The notes beneath the pieces were generated by a model. That model did not search any database. It had not been told where the DNA came from and saw only the letters and a program-made list of their open reading frames with translations. Made by a program: the position numbers and the translations under genes. 61,626 nucleotides of DNA from Tateyamaria sp. ANG-S1 (GTDB lineage: Bacteria; Pseudomonadota; Alphaproteobacteria; Rhodobacterales; Rhodobacteraceae). Location: assembly GCF_000814025.1 (NCBI RefSeq), contig NZ_JWLL01000020.1, positions 1 through 61,626 of the forward strand. The letters are read 5' to 3'. Below are positions 34,765 to 43,631 of this stretch, one piece after another (within the stretch, counting starts at the first letter, position 1; each line of letters begins with the position of its first letter).

Positions 34765-35391
34765 TCAGTCGGCGCCGCTCATCCGGAAGGCTTCCGCCTC
34801 CACGGCCATGAAAATCTTCCCCACTGTCCCGACCGGCGTGTAGAAAACGGACGTCTTCGCCTCTTCCAGATCGGTAAAGAAGTGGCCCCCCCAGGAGCCG
34901 ATATGCTTGTTGAAGAACTCTTTCTGCGCGCCCAGATCGGCGGGCGTGCCAAAGCGGCCCACGATCATGGCGGCCATCATCTCCATAAGGCTGGCAATGC
35001 TGTCTTCGGGCTCGAACACCGTTTCCGACCGCTGCATCCCGATGCGGCTCATGTCCTGACGAAGCACGGCCAGCGGCTTTTCATTCAGGAACCCGGTCAG
35101 GTAATAGCTGGCAAAGGGCAAGAGCTCGCCACGACCCAGACCGATGAACAGTTTGTTAAACTCGGACTGCGCCGCGCGTGGCTTGGTCACGCGCGCCAGC
35201 TTGGCAAGTGTGCCAATGGCCTGCCCCAGCTCCGTCTCGTCCCCGGACAGACCCGCTGTCTGCGCCAGCAACATCTCGTCTGGCGGTCCGGCCAGCAGCG
35301 CGCCCAGAAAGTTGTAAAGATCGGCGCGGGCCCGATCCATGTCTGCGATTTGAATGTCTTCAGCGGCTGTCATTTTCGGGTCGTCCATCAT
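34765..35391 (-). CDS. TorD/DmsD-family maturation chaperone
   Basis: 208 aa, all-helical TorD fold: RADLYNFLGALLAGPPDE (about 21-38), LPFASYYLTGFLNEKPLAVLR near the middle (landmark region), and a C-terminal helix bundle. Such chaperones guard the TAT signal of molybdo/tungsto-enzymes until the cofactor is inserted; the alpha subunit here is the likely client. ATGA overlap with DUF3306 upstream. Confidence 0.88.
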   Translation of the reverse strand: MMDDPKMTAAEDIQIADMDRARADLYNFLGALLAGPPDEMLLAQTAGLSGDETELGQAIGTLAKLARVTKPRAAQSEFNKLFIGLGRGELLPFASYYLTGFLNEKPLAVLRQDMSRIGMQRSETVFEPEDSIASLMEMMAAMIVGRFGTPADLGAQKEFFNKHIGSWGGHFFTDLEEAKTSVFYTPVGTVGKIFMAVEAEAFRMSGAD

Positions 35392-35945
35392 GCAGTGTCA
35401 AAGGCAAAGCGCATCCGGCGTTGCGGCATCGCTGTGGGTTCGGGGTCTGGGTCTGGAAGGGGCGCAGGTTCGGCGGCCAAGATCATCGGCGCCTCGTCCT
35501 CGACGTCTTCTATCTCTTCGGCGGGGGCCTCTTCGGTGTCCTCATCGGCCTCGTCCTCAAGGAACGCCGTCGCCATGCCCTTACCTACCTGATACACGGT
35601 CTGCATCTTCTCGATGACCATGGCCGCGTCGGTGAAGTCCTCACCGTAGTCCACCAGCCCATCCAGATTGGCGAGCACTGGGTTCAACCGCCACAGACGG
35701 CGCAGCGCGCGTGTCTTGAGGCGTTGGGGCAATTCAGCCTTGAGAAAGTCACGGACCGCATCGGGGCTATCCAGCGCCTCCGGTTCCGGCAGGTTCAGTT
35801 CGGCGAGGATCTCTTCATCTGGCCGCTCTTCCAGCTTGGCCGCTTCAGCCTGAACCGCACGCGCCTCCAACGCCTGCTCTTCGGCTTCCACGCCAGCACG
35901 ACGCCGAGACCAGAAATCCCGTGGTTTATGTGTTGGGGCGCTCAA
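35388..35945 (-). CDS. DUF3306 protein, FDH accessory
   Basis: 185 aa. The start is TTG, overlapping the DUF3305 stop, and gives the family-typical FWSRRRAGVEAEE opening. Helical middle (LPQRLKTRALRRLWRLNPVLANLDGL, landmark about 92-117), then a highly acidic C-terminal region (EDEADEDTEEAPAEEIEDVEDE span). Cytoplasmic. The function is unknown; it is conserved with DUF3305 beside FDH genes in Rhodobacterales. Confidence 0.85.
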   Translation of the reverse strand: MSAPTHKPRDFWSRRRAGVEAEEQALEARAVQAEAAKLEERPDEEILAELNLPEPEALDSPDAVRDFLKAELPQRLKTRALRRLWRLNPVLANLDGLVDYGEDFTDAAMVIEKMQTVYQVGKGMATAFLEDEADEDTEEAPAEEIEDVEDEAPMILAAEPAPLPDPDPEPTAMPQRRMRFAFDTA

Positions 35946-36505
35946 TGCACCCGCCTCCGCTGACGCGCGGGCGACGCATAGATATCCGCCGCCGTCGCAA
36001 TCCGCGGATCGCCGATGCCATCCTGCGTCAGATCTGTCCGCTTCTTGTCGCGCTTGCGTTTGATGAACACCTCTTCCTCGTGGAAGTTGGTGACAAAATT
36101 CTGCACCCAGGCCACGAGACCAGCAGGCATCGCGACCTTCTCGACGATCTCTTCACCGCTGTCGGTGTAATCCTGCGCCTCATAGGGCGACGCCGTGACC
36201 AGAACGACGTCCAGCGGCTGATCACTCACACCCTCGCGCATCACCACGTAGATGCTGGGTACCTCGGCAGACAGGCCATGCAGATACGCCTCTGTCTCCG
36301 CCCCGTGCAGGTCCAGCGGCAGGGTCGCGGCATGGTATTCCACCGCCTCGCCCTCGCGCCGCAGCTCCTGCCAATCGGCAGGACTGGCACCGGGCAACAC
36401 GGCCACAGCTTTCCAGGAATAGGAGGCCCAACGCGTCACGCCGGGCAGTCGTCGCAAAACAACGCCCAAGGGCATAGATTGGTACTTGTCTGGGTTTCGG
36501 ATCAA
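35942..36505 (-). CDS. DUF3305 protein, FDH accessory
   Basis: 187 aa from a TTG start that has a strong GGAGGAG ribosome binding site 6 bp away; an ATG ten codons later is the alternative. Family landmarks: MPLGVVLRRLPGVTRWASY and WQELRREGEAVEYHAATLPL. Basic C-terminus (KRKRDKKR). First gene of the long leftward fdh operon. Function unknown. Confidence 0.85.
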   Translation of the reverse strand: MIRNPDKYQSMPLGVVLRRLPGVTRWASYSWKAVAVLPGASPADWQELRREGEAVEYHAATLPLDLHGAETEAYLHGLSAEVPSIYVVMREGVSDQPLDVVLVTASPYEAQDYTDSGEEIVEKVAMPAGLVAWVQNFVTNFHEEEVFIKRKRDKKRTDLTQDGIGDPRIATAADIYASPARQRRRVH

Positions 36506-36834
36506 CCTATCTCCTCCGTACAGTTATCAAACTGCCTAATTTCTGATCCGAGAAGCGTCTTATGTGAGGTTTCACGGTGTTTGCGAAAGCAAAGGCAATT
36601 TGGCCACCCTGTCCCACCGATCCGCAACGCAATGGACGAATTGTCCATCATGAGCGTTTCAGTCGGGAATACCGCAGTATACCGAATCACGAATCACTTG
36701 AGCCAATTCGGCACCGTCTGGCCCGGTCGCGACACAAGAAATCGGTTTGTGAACGCCTACGAATCGGGGCTACGCTACGCCAAACATCAAGCCGGACGAC
36801 GGGATTTTCAGCCGTCGCAGCAAGGGGAAAACAC
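36506..36834. promoter_or_regulatory. Divergent promoter region of the fdh island
   Basis: 329 bp between DUF3305 (minus) and the multi-[4Fe-4S] gene (plus). It holds a 17-bp palindrome ATGGAC-GAATT-GTCCAT at 36632-36648 near the middle. The short apparent reading frames here have no family similarity. A canonical sigma-54 -24/-12 element was not seen. Confidence 0.55.
36632..36648. promoter_or_regulatory. Palindromic operator candidate, fdh divergent region
   Basis: Inverted repeat with 6-bp arms ATGGAC/GTCCAT around GAATT, placed between the two divergent fdh transcripts. The binding protein is unknown; the GAFTGA-less NtrC-like regulator at 25990 or an off-window LysR protein are candidates. 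Confidence 0.4.
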
Positions 36835-38781
36835 GTGGCCAAGTCACTGATTACATGCGATTGTTTGGGCACCCAGACCATCGACGCCGAAGGGTTGTCA
36901 CAGGCCACCGGCCTCGACGTCCGCCCCCCCTGTTCGGCGCTTTGCACCACTCAGCTAGACCGCGCCCAAGCCGCGCTTGAGGCGGGCGATGCAGTTTTTT
37001 GCTGCACCCAGGAGACACGGGTTTTCGAGGAGTTGGCAGAGGGTCTGGACCTGCCTGCACCCCCCACCCTCGACCTGCGCGACCGGGCGGGGTGGAGCGG
37101 TGATGACGTTCCAAAACTGCCCAAAATGTCCGCACTCATCGCCGATGCGATGCTGCCGGGAGAGCCGGAAAAGACCCTCGATGTGGTCAGCGAGGGGCTG
37201 TGCCTCATCCTCGGCCCCGCTGAGGTGGCGTTGGACGCCGCCGCGCAGCTCAAAGATCACCTCGGCGTCACAGTCCTACTGAACGATGCGAATGACGTCC
37301 CGGACACCCGCGATTTCGACGTGGTCGTGGGCAAGCTGCGCCGCGCCTCTGGTGCCTTCGCCAACTTCGAAGTAGTCATCGACGCCCTGCAACAGATCGA
37401 ACCGGGTGGGCGCGGGGCCTTCACCCTCACCGACCCGCAAAACGGCGCGAAATCGCAATGCGACATCATCCTCGACCTGCGCGGCGACACACCCCTGTTT
37501 CCGGCCCATGAAAAGCGCGACGGCTACCTGCGCGCCGACCCCAGCCACGCACCGGGCGTCGCGGCGGCCATCCTCGCCGCCTCGCACCTGACCGGCACGT
37601 TTGAAAAGACACTCTACGTCAAAACCACACCCCTGCTCTGCGCCCATTCCCGTGCGGAACAGACCGGCTGCACCAACTGCCTCGGCCTCTGCCCGACCGG
37701 GGCCATCACCTCCGCCGGCGAACACGTCGCCATCGACCCGATGATCTGCGCGGGCTGTGGCGCATGTTCCGCCGCCTGCCCTTCCGGCGCCATCATCTAC
37801 GATGCGCCACCGGTCGACCTGACGATGCGCCGGGTGCAGACGATGGCTAAAGCCTTCCTCGACGCAGGCGGCACAGCACCCCGCCTGCTGGTCCATGACA
37901 GCCACGGGTCCGAGATGATCCGCCTCTCCGCTCGTCACGGACGCGGCCTGCCCGCCGACGTCATCCCGCTGGAGATGTCAGCCATCGGCGCCTTCGGCCA
38001 TGCGGAAGCGGTCGCCGCCCTCGCCGCAGGCTTTGCAAGCGTCACACTCCTGCCCGGCCCCAAGGCCGATGTCCCCGCACTAGAGACACAAGTCGCACTC
38101 ACCAACGCCATCGCAGGCGCGGGCAAAGCGACCCTACTCGACACACCCGACCCCGACGCGATGAGCGATGTACTCTACGACGCCGAGGCCCCTGCCCCCG
38201 TCGCAACGCCTGTCCGCCCCATGGGCACACGGCGGCAGATCACCCGGCAAGCGGCCAAGGCCCTGCACCCGGGCACCGACACCATAGCCCTGCCCGACGG
38301 CGCACCTTACGGCGCCGTGTTGGTCGATACCGATGCCTGCACGCTCTGCCTGTCCTGCGTGTCGCTCTGCCCCTCAGGTGCGCTTGGCGACAACTCCGAC
38401 AAGCCGCAACTGCGCTTCCAGGAGGACGCCTGCCTGCAGTGCGGACTGTGCGCCAACATCTGCCCCGAGGATGCGATCACCTACGAGCCACGCCTGAACC
38501 TCACCGACGCGGCGCTGACGCAAGAGGTATTGAACGAGGAAGAGCCCTTTCCCTGCATCGAATGCGGTGCGCTGTTCGGCTCAAAATCCGCCATCGACCG
38601 GATCACCGAAAAGCTGCAGAACCACGCCATGTTCTCGGGCGACAAGTTGCGGATGATCCAGATGTGCGACAATTGCCGGGTGCAAGCGCAGTTCCACGCA
38701 GACGACAACCCGTTCCAGGGCGGCGAACGCCCCCGCGTACGCACCACCGACGACTACCTGTCAAAGCGGCGCGATCACTGA
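36835..38781 (+). CDS. Multi-[4Fe-4S] ferredoxin-like protein, FDH accessory
   Basis: 648 aa from GTG at 36835 (AAGGGG upstream). N-terminal Cys pairs CDCLGTQT, CSALCTTQ and CCTQE resemble a hydrolase/oxidoreductase module. Two bi-cluster ferredoxin units follow: CTNCLGLCPTGAI with CAGCGACSAACPSGAI (about 280-320) and CTLCLSCVSLCPSGAL with CLQCGLCANICPEDAI (about 500-550). A last Cys set, CIECGALFG and MCDNCRVQ, lies near the end. Cytoplasmic. It is regularly found beside DUF3305/3306 and FDH genes; electron transfer or cofactor maturation for FDH is inferred. Confidence 0.85.
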   Translation: MAKSLITCDCLGTQTIDAEGLSQATGLDVRPPCSALCTTQLDRAQAALEAGDAVFCCTQETRVFEELAEGLDLPAPPTLDLRDRAGWSGDDVPKLPKMSALIADAMLPGEPEKTLDVVSEGLCLILGPAEVALDAAAQLKDHLGVTVLLNDANDVPDTRDFDVVVGKLRRASGAFANFEVVIDALQQIEPGGRGAFTLTDPQNGAKSQCDIILDLRGDTPLFPAHEKRDGYLRADPSHAPGVAAAILAASHLTGTFEKTLYVKTTPLLCAHSRAEQTGCTNCLGLCPTGAITSAGEHVAIDPMICAGCGACSAACPSGAIIYDAPPVDLTMRRVQTMAKAFLDAGGTAPRLLVHDSHGSEMIRLSARHGRGLPADVIPLEMSAIGAFGHAEAVAALAAGFASVTLLPGPKADVPALETQVALTNAIAGAGKATLLDTPDPDAMSDVLYDAEAPAPVATPVRPMGTRRQITRQAAKALHPGTDTIALPDGAPYGAVLVDTDACTLCLSCVSLCPSGALGDNSDKPQLRFQEDACLQCGLCANICPEDAITYEPRLNLTDAALTQEVLNEEEPFPCIECGALFGSKSAIDRITEKLQNHAMFSGDKLRMIQMCDNCRVQAQFHADDNPFQGGERPRVRTTDDYLSKRRDH

Positions 38782-39506
38782 TGCTCCAGCGGCTTGCCAA
38801 GATCGGCGGGGTCCAGCACGGCCACGTAGGCCAGGATCGCCTCAAGGTCATCGAGCGTCAGCTCGATGGGTGCAATGGGCGACGGACGGTCGATGGGGAA
38901 CGGGTCGGTCACGCCCTCAAGCTGGGTAAAGGCGGCGTGCGGCTTCAACACATAGAAACTCGCAAAGCGCGCCTGCCAGTCTTCAAACCCGCGCATGACG
39001 AAAAAGCTCGGCGTAGAGCCTATTCCAAAACTGTCCTTGCCCCGCTCAGTCACGTGACAGCGCCCGCATTTGTCCCACGAAACCCCCTGCCCCGCGATAG
39101 CATCACCGGTCATCTCGACCTTCGCCACGACGCGCTCCTGCACCTGCGGCTCGGTAAACAGCGGCTCTCCGTCGGGCGAAAAACCCTGCACCGTGCGACG
39201 CCCAACATCGGACGTCAGCCAGTCGGCAAAGCGCTGCGCGCCCTTGCCTTCGCCACGCAAATCCATGTGCCAGGTCTGACCGAGACCCGAAAACAACGCG
39301 CGCCCATCAGGGCCCAACACGAGATCGGCCGCAGCAGGGTCATCCACAATTTCGACCCTAACCTGGGTTTTCAGCGAAAAACGCGGCGCGATGTGCTTGA
39401 TCAACCCGCTTTCAACCAAGGCAGGCGGAGCATAGAACACCACCCGTTTGTCATCGGCCATTGCCAAACCGGGCAACAGGGCCAAGATCAGTACCAACAT
39501 GCGCAT
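38775..39506 (-). CDS. Exported protein with solute-binding-like domain and haem c
   Basis: 243 aa, signal peptide about 1-17. The first 130 residues resemble a type II binding-protein lobe (VVFYAPPALVESGLIKHIAPRFS, landmark about 21-43; ADLVLGPDGRALF). A haem c site CGRCH lies near 146, with FFVMRGF as possible Met ligand, then a C-terminal helix (LDDLEAILAYV). Such fusions are uncommon. Its 3' end overlaps the convergent Fe-S protein gene by 7 bp. Probably periplasmic redox protein of the formate system. Confidence 0.8.
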   Translation of the reverse strand: MRMLVLILALLPGLAMADDKRVVFYAPPALVESGLIKHIAPRFSLKTQVRVEIVDDPAAADLVLGPDGRALFSGLGQTWHMDLRGEGKGAQRFADWLTSDVGRRTVQGFSPDGEPLFTEPQVQERVVAKVEMTGDAIAGQGVSWDKCGRCHVTERGKDSFGIGSTPSFFVMRGFEDWQARFASFYVLKPHAAFTQLEGVTDPFPIDRPSPIAPIELTLDDLEAILAYVAVLDPADLGKPLEHQ

Positions 39507-39563
39507 GGGTCCAGCCTACGGCCCGCCCACGCGCTGCGTCAACAATAGGGAGGGGGAAGCCCC

Positions 39564-39755
39564 ATGAGCGACGATTTCAACATGTCCATGCGCAAGTTCC
39601 TGAAACAGGTGGGCGTGACGTCCCAGCAAGCCATCGAGGAAGCGATGCGCGAGGCCGAAACAGGCGGCAAGACCTACAAGGTCAAGGCCGTAGTCACCAT
39701 CGAAGAGCTTGATATGACACATGAAGTGTCGGGCGAGATCACCGGACAGGACTGA
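39564..39755 (+). CDS. DUF6494 small protein
   Basis: 63 aa; GGGAGGGGG precedes the ATG. A helix (MRKFLKQVGVTSQQAIEEAM) then a beta hairpin (KTYKVKAVVTIEEL). The family is a known companion of the Mrp-like ATPase and lipoate-ligase-like genes downstream, which follow after 3 bp. Function unknown. Confidence 0.8.
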   Translation: MSDDFNMSMRKFLKQVGVTSQQAIEEAMREAETGGKTYKVKAVVTIEELDMTHEVSGEITGQD

Positions 39756-39758
39756 CAC

Positions 39759-40820
39759 GTGACGACAAGCAGGGATGAGGTGCTGGAGGTCCTAAAAGGG
39801 ATCGAGGCACCGGGCGGTGACATCGTATCGACAGGTGTGATGCGCGCGCTGAATGTGGACGGCAGCACGGTGCGCTTCGTGATGGAGATCAACCCGGCGC
39901 AGGCCTCCGCCTATGAAGGCGTGAAGGCGCAAGCCGAGGCGGCCTTGGGTGCGCTGAACGGGATCGAGAGCGTGGCGATTGTGCTGACCGGTCATACCGA
40001 AAAAGCGCCCCCGCCTGATCTGAAACCACAGCGCCCGGCCGAGCCGAAAGGGCCACAAAAAGTGCCGGGGATCGACCGCATTCTAGCGGTGGCCTCTGGC
40101 AAGGGCGGCGTGGGCAAGTCGACCGTGTCCGCGAACCTTGCCTGCGCATTGGCTCAACAGGGTCGGCGCGTGGGCCTGCTGGACGCGGATGTGTACGGAC
40201 CGTCCCAACCGCGGATGCTGGGTGTATCCGGTCGTCCTGCTTCACCCGATGGCAAGACAATCCTGCCCATGCGAAACCACGGCGTCACGATGATGTCGAT
40301 TGGCCTGATGATGAATGACGATCAGGCAGTCGTCTGGCGCGGGCCTATGTTGATGGGCGCGTTGCAGCAGATGATGTCTCAGGTGCAGTGGGGTGCGCTA
40401 GATGTGCTGATCGTGGATCTGCCGCCGGGCACCGGGGATGTGCAGATGACGCTCGCGCAAAAATTCGCGGTGGATGGGGCCGTAATCGTCTCTACACCGC
40501 AGGATGTGGCCCTTATCGACGCGCGCAAAGGCGTCGATATGTTCCAGCAACTCCACGTGCCCATCGTTGGCATGATCGAAAACATGAGCACGCATATCTG
40601 CTCCAACTGCGGGCATGAGGAACACGTATTTGGCCATGGCGGGGTGAAGGCCGAGGCTGAAAAACTGGGCGTGCCCCTGCTGGCCGAAGTGCCCTTGCAC
40701 CTGCAGATCCGCCTCGCCGCCGATGGGGGCGCGCCGATCACTGTCAGCCAGCCCGACAGCGCGCAGGCGCGCGCGTTCCAAGAGGTCGCGGCCGACCTGG
40801 TCAAGAAGGGTGCCGCATGA
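39759..40820 (+). CDS. Mrp/NBP35-type Fe-S cluster carrier ATPase
   Basis: 353 aa, GTG start. N-terminal MIP18/DUF59 domain (about 1-85), a Pro-rich linker, then a deviant Walker A P-loop ATPase: KGGVGKSTVSANLA (about 115-128), DADVYGPSQP, and the cluster-binding CxxC in ICSNCGHEE. It carries or inserts [4Fe-4S] clusters; in this island FDH and its Fe-S partners are probable clients. Overlaps the next gene by 4 bp. Confidence 0.93.
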   Translation: MTTSRDEVLEVLKGIEAPGGDIVSTGVMRALNVDGSTVRFVMEINPAQASAYEGVKAQAEAALGALNGIESVAIVLTGHTEKAPPPDLKPQRPAEPKGPQKVPGIDRILAVASGKGGVGKSTVSANLACALAQQGRRVGLLDADVYGPSQPRMLGVSGRPASPDGKTILPMRNHGVTMMSIGLMMNDDQAVVWRGPMLMGALQQMMSQVQWGALDVLIVDLPPGTGDVQMTLAQKFAVDGAVIVSTPQDVALIDARKGVDMFQQLHVPIVGMIENMSTHICSNCGHEEHVFGHGGVKAEAEKLGVPLLAEVPLHLQIRLAADGGAPITVSQPDSAQARAFQEVAADLVKKGAA

Positions 40821-41524
40821 GCCAGCCAGCCGTCACCTTCCCCCCGCTGATGTGGGGCGAGGAAGCGCCGGACAGTGCGTTTGACCACGCCGTCATGCGG
40901 GCGACTTTGGGCTGTGACGCGGGCCTGATCGCTTACAAATTGGGTGCAGCAGAGATGGAGGCGGCGCTTGTCTTCGCCCCCGAAGTGTCGCTGTCGAAGG
41001 CCATGACGATGCTGCCGCTGTGCGGTGTGGGATTTCAGAACGCGCTTGGTGCACTGGCCCCGCCGGAGGTCGCCGTGCACCTGGATTGGTGGGGCGGCAT
41101 TCGCGTAAACGGCGCGCGCTGCGGTGGGTTCAGGGCGATGGCGTCAGGGACCGATCGCGATGCTGTGCCCGACTGGCTGGTCATCGGATTTACCCTGCCG
41201 CTGATCCCCGCCTCCGAAGACATGGGACACACGCCGGATGAAACCGCGCTTTTCGCGGAAGGCTGCGCCGAGGTTGATCCCCCTACCCTTCTGGAAGCTT
41301 GGGCGCGGCATACACTCAACTGGTTGAACCGGTGGGAAGATGAAGGGTCAGCGCCTTTACACTCAGAATGGCGCGGGTTGGCGCATCGGATTGGGGAAGA
41401 TGCGGAAAATCAGTCTCTAAAAGGGACGTTTTTAGGCGTAGACGAGGATTTCGGAATGCTTCTGCGCGACGATACCACCACCCACCTGATCCCGCTGACC
41501 AAAGTGCTGGAGGCACAGACATGA
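40817..41524 (+). CDS. Biotin/lipoate-protein ligase-like protein (DUF4444)
   Basis: 235 aa. The N-terminal 160 residues resemble a BPL/LplA catalytic core (VHLDWWGGIRVNGARCGGF, WLVIGFTLPLI), and a C-terminal DUF4444 module follows (KGTFLGVDEDFGMLLRDD). The conserved lipoyl/biotin-binding Lys motif of true ligases is not obvious. Its place beside Mrp and FDH genes suggests a different acyl or cofactor substrate. Overlaps DUF6505 by 4 bp. Confidence 0.78.
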   Translation: MSQPAVTFPPLMWGEEAPDSAFDHAVMRATLGCDAGLIAYKLGAAEMEAALVFAPEVSLSKAMTMLPLCGVGFQNALGALAPPEVAVHLDWWGGIRVNGARCGGFRAMASGTDRDAVPDWLVIGFTLPLIPASEDMGHTPDETALFAEGCAEVDPPTLLEAWARHTLNWLNRWEDEGSAPLHSEWRGLAHRIGEDAENQSLKGTFLGVDEDFGMLLRDDTTTHLIPLTKVLEAQT

Positions 41525-42006
41525 AACTCGCCCGCGCGATCCATTTTGACGAAAGCGACATGAACGTCTTCGCCTCCCCTGCCCGCACGGGCGAGTGGTG
41601 CATTTCAGGCGGGTTCGAGTTTTCAAACTGGGGCGAAGGCGACCTGACCGGGAAGGCACGGCAAGCCTTTGCCAACGGCTGGTTCGGGCTGGAAACCGGC
41701 GGGCGCGTGACCTTTGTCGCGGTCACACAACTGGAACAGACCGAGCTGGAGACGCTGATCGAATTACTGGCGCAGCACTTTGTCACCTACTACGGCGCGC
41801 CGTCGGTCGAAGCCGCACGCCCCGTTGCGACTGAAGAATTGTCCCAGATGATCGAGCTTTGCGAGGACCACGACCCCAATACGCTGCTGACTGTCGCGCG
41901 GGAACTGACCGAGGCAGGGGTGCGCGAAGCCTACCGCACGATCCAGCCCCAAGATGCAGGGCTGGATCAGTTTGCGGTGCACGGGGATACCGGGCACGAG
42001 CACTGA
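41521..42006 (+). CDS. DUF6505 protein
   Basis: 161 aa from the ATG overlapping the previous stop. It opens MKLARAIHFDESDMNVF, and has the conserved GEWCISGGFEF and CEDHDPNTLLTVARELTEAG. No catalytic pattern is clear. Last gene of a four-gene cassette with DUF6494, Mrp and the ligase-like gene. Confidence 0.8.
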   Translation: MKLARAIHFDESDMNVFASPARTGEWCISGGFEFSNWGEGDLTGKARQAFANGWFGLETGGRVTFVAVTQLEQTELETLIELLAQHFVTYYGAPSVEAARPVATEELSQMIELCEDHDPNTLLTVARELTEAGVREAYRTIQPQDAGLDQFAVHGDTGHEH

Positions 42007-42045
42007 GATCTTTGATTTCGAATTGGCGATGCAAATCCGACCGAC

Positions 42046-42080
42046 GCGGGGGCCAGCCCCCGCACCCCCGTGGTATTTTT
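42046..42080 (+). repeat. Terminator-like intergenic repeat, copy 2
   Basis: GCGGGGG, CCAG loop, CCCCCGC, then ACCCCCGTGGT and five T. Nearly identical to 17343-17376. It follows the DUF6505 gene and could terminate its operon. Confidence 0.7.
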
Positions 42081-42102
42081 GGTCAGAAGAAGACGAAACC
42101 GC

Positions 42103-42918
42103 TCAGTTAGAGACGGGTTCAGCATTGAAGACGAACAGGGTTTCTCCGTCGATCATGTATCCGTCGATCAAGATTTGTGCCCGTTCTGACGTGAGCCATG
42201 TTTCGAGTTTGGACACGAGTTCAGTTTTTACATGGGGGTGGCGTTGCGGGTTCACGGGTAGATAGGCGTATTGGTTGAACAGGACCGGATCGCCGGCAAA
42301 GAGCAGTGCCAGATCGCCCTTGTTCCCGAAATTCAGCCAACTTGCGCGGTCCGAGAGGATATATGCATTAAGTCCCGACGCGGTGTTGAGCGCAGCCCCC
42401 ATGCCAGCCCCCACGGCGCGATACCATTCGCCGAATGTGTCGGCCGCCAGATCCGCATTTGTCCAAAGGCTGAGCTCTTTCTTGTGGGTGCCGCTATCGT
42501 CGCCGCGGCTGACAAAGGCCGCATTGGATGTGGCGATCGCCTGAAGCGCCTCGCCCGCCGTTTCTGCTTCGGCAATGCCAGCCGGATCATCTGATGGGCC
42601 AATGATTACGAAGTCATTGTACATGATCTCGCGTCGATGCGTGCCATGGCCGCCCTCCACAAATGCTTCCTCGGCTGTGCGCGAATGAACGAGGATCGCA
42701 TCCACGTCACCCGCCTCACCCAGCCTGAGGGCCTGACCGGTGCCGACGACGAGCAATTGCACTTCGAGGTCCAGATCATTGGCGATTTCCGGCAATAGCA
42801 CGTCGGCAAGCCCGGAATTGTGGAACGAGGTCGTAACGGCCATGCGCATCTGATCGGCGGCATGCGCCATACCTGCGGCCATAACTGCCAAAACGGCCAA
42901 CAACAGTCTCTGTTTCAT
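42103..42918 (-). CDS. tupA: Tungstate ABC transporter binding protein
   Basis: 271 aa, signal peptide about 1-20. TupA hallmarks: VTTSFHNSGL (oxyanion-contacting TTS), GTGQALRLGEAGDVDAILVH, HSRTAEEAF and SRGDDSGTHKKE. Binds tungstate (or molybdate) in the periplasm. Overlaps the ATPase gene by 4 bp. Tungstate supply fits a tungsten-capable FDH and perhaps the molybdenum hydroxylase. Confidence 0.9.
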   Translation of the reverse strand: MKQRLLLAVLAVMAAGMAHAADQMRMAVTTSFHNSGLADVLLPEIANDLDLEVQLLVVGTGQALRLGEAGDVDAILVHSRTAEEAFVEGGHGTHRREIMYNDFVIIGPSDDPAGIAEAETAGEALQAIATSNAAFVSRGDDSGTHKKELSLWTNADLAADTFGEWYRAVGAGMGAALNTASGLNAYILSDRASWLNFGNKGDLALLFAGDPVLFNQYAYLPVNPQRHPHVKTELVSKLETWLTSERAQILIDGYMIDGETLFVFNAEPVSN

Positions 42919-43631
42919 TCCACGATGTCTCCTTGCAAAAAGGCGCGCGCTTCGGGAGTTTGCGGCGCCTCGAAAAATGCGGGTGCGGTGCCGGTTTCGT
43001 GCACCTTGCCGCCTAACATGAACACTACCTGATCTGCGATACGGCGTGCTTGACCCATGTCATGGGTGGACAGGATCAAACGTGTTCCGTCTGCCTTGGC
43101 CTGCAGCAGAATCGCCTCGATCTCGCGCATGGCGCGACCGTCGAGAGATGCGGTTGGCTCGTCAAGAAATACGAGGGCCGGGTCCGTGATCAGGGCGCGC
43201 GCGATGGCCAGCTTTTGCTGTTCACCGCCCGACAGCACCATGGCACGGCGCTGCAGATGCGGCCCTAATCCGACCTTTGCCGCCCACTTTTGCGCGGATG
43301 CACGCGCCGCTTTGCGTGCGACACCGCGCAACTGCAATGGGTATGTTAGATTTTCCTCAACCGTGCGGCGCAGGACGACGGGCTGCTGAAAGACAAAGGC
43401 CTGATGATGCCGTGCCGTCGCGGTATCGCAGGCCCACGTCACCTCTCCGCCCGTCAGACGGGCTGTGCCGTGCATCAGCCGCAACAAAGTTGTTTTGCCG
43501 GACCCGTTAGGGCCCATGACAACGCACAGCCCCTGCCCGTCCAGCGACAGATCAATCGGCCCCACAAGCCGCTTGCCACGCCGAGACGTCTCCGCCCCTT
43601 TCAGCATCAGTGGAAAGAGGTCGCTTACCAT
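42915..43631 (-). CDS. tupC: Tungstate ABC transporter ATPase
   Basis: 238 aa. Walker A GPNGSGKTT, Q-loop FVFQQPVVLRR, signature LSGGEQQKLAIARAL, Walker B LVFLDEPTASLD, switch STHDMGQA. It is encoded between the permease and binding protein with short overlaps on both sides. Confidence 0.92.
   Translation of the reverse strand: MVSDLFPLMLKGAETSRRGKRLVGPIDLSLDGQGLCVVMGPNGSGKTTLLRLMHGTARLTGGEVTWACDTATARHHQAFVFQQPVVLRRTVEENLTYPLQLRGVARKAARASAQKWAAKVGLGPHLQRRAMVLSGGEQQKLAIARALITDPALVFLDEPTASLDGRAMREIEAILLQAKADGTRLILSTHDMGQARRIADQVVFMLGGKVHETGTAPAFFEAPQTPEARAFLQGDIVE

Noticed and set aside
36577..36834. N-terminal extension of the multi-[4Fe-4S] protein
   Set aside because: The extra 86 residues show no domain and cover the divergent promoter palindrome; GTG at 36835 has AAGGGG upstream.
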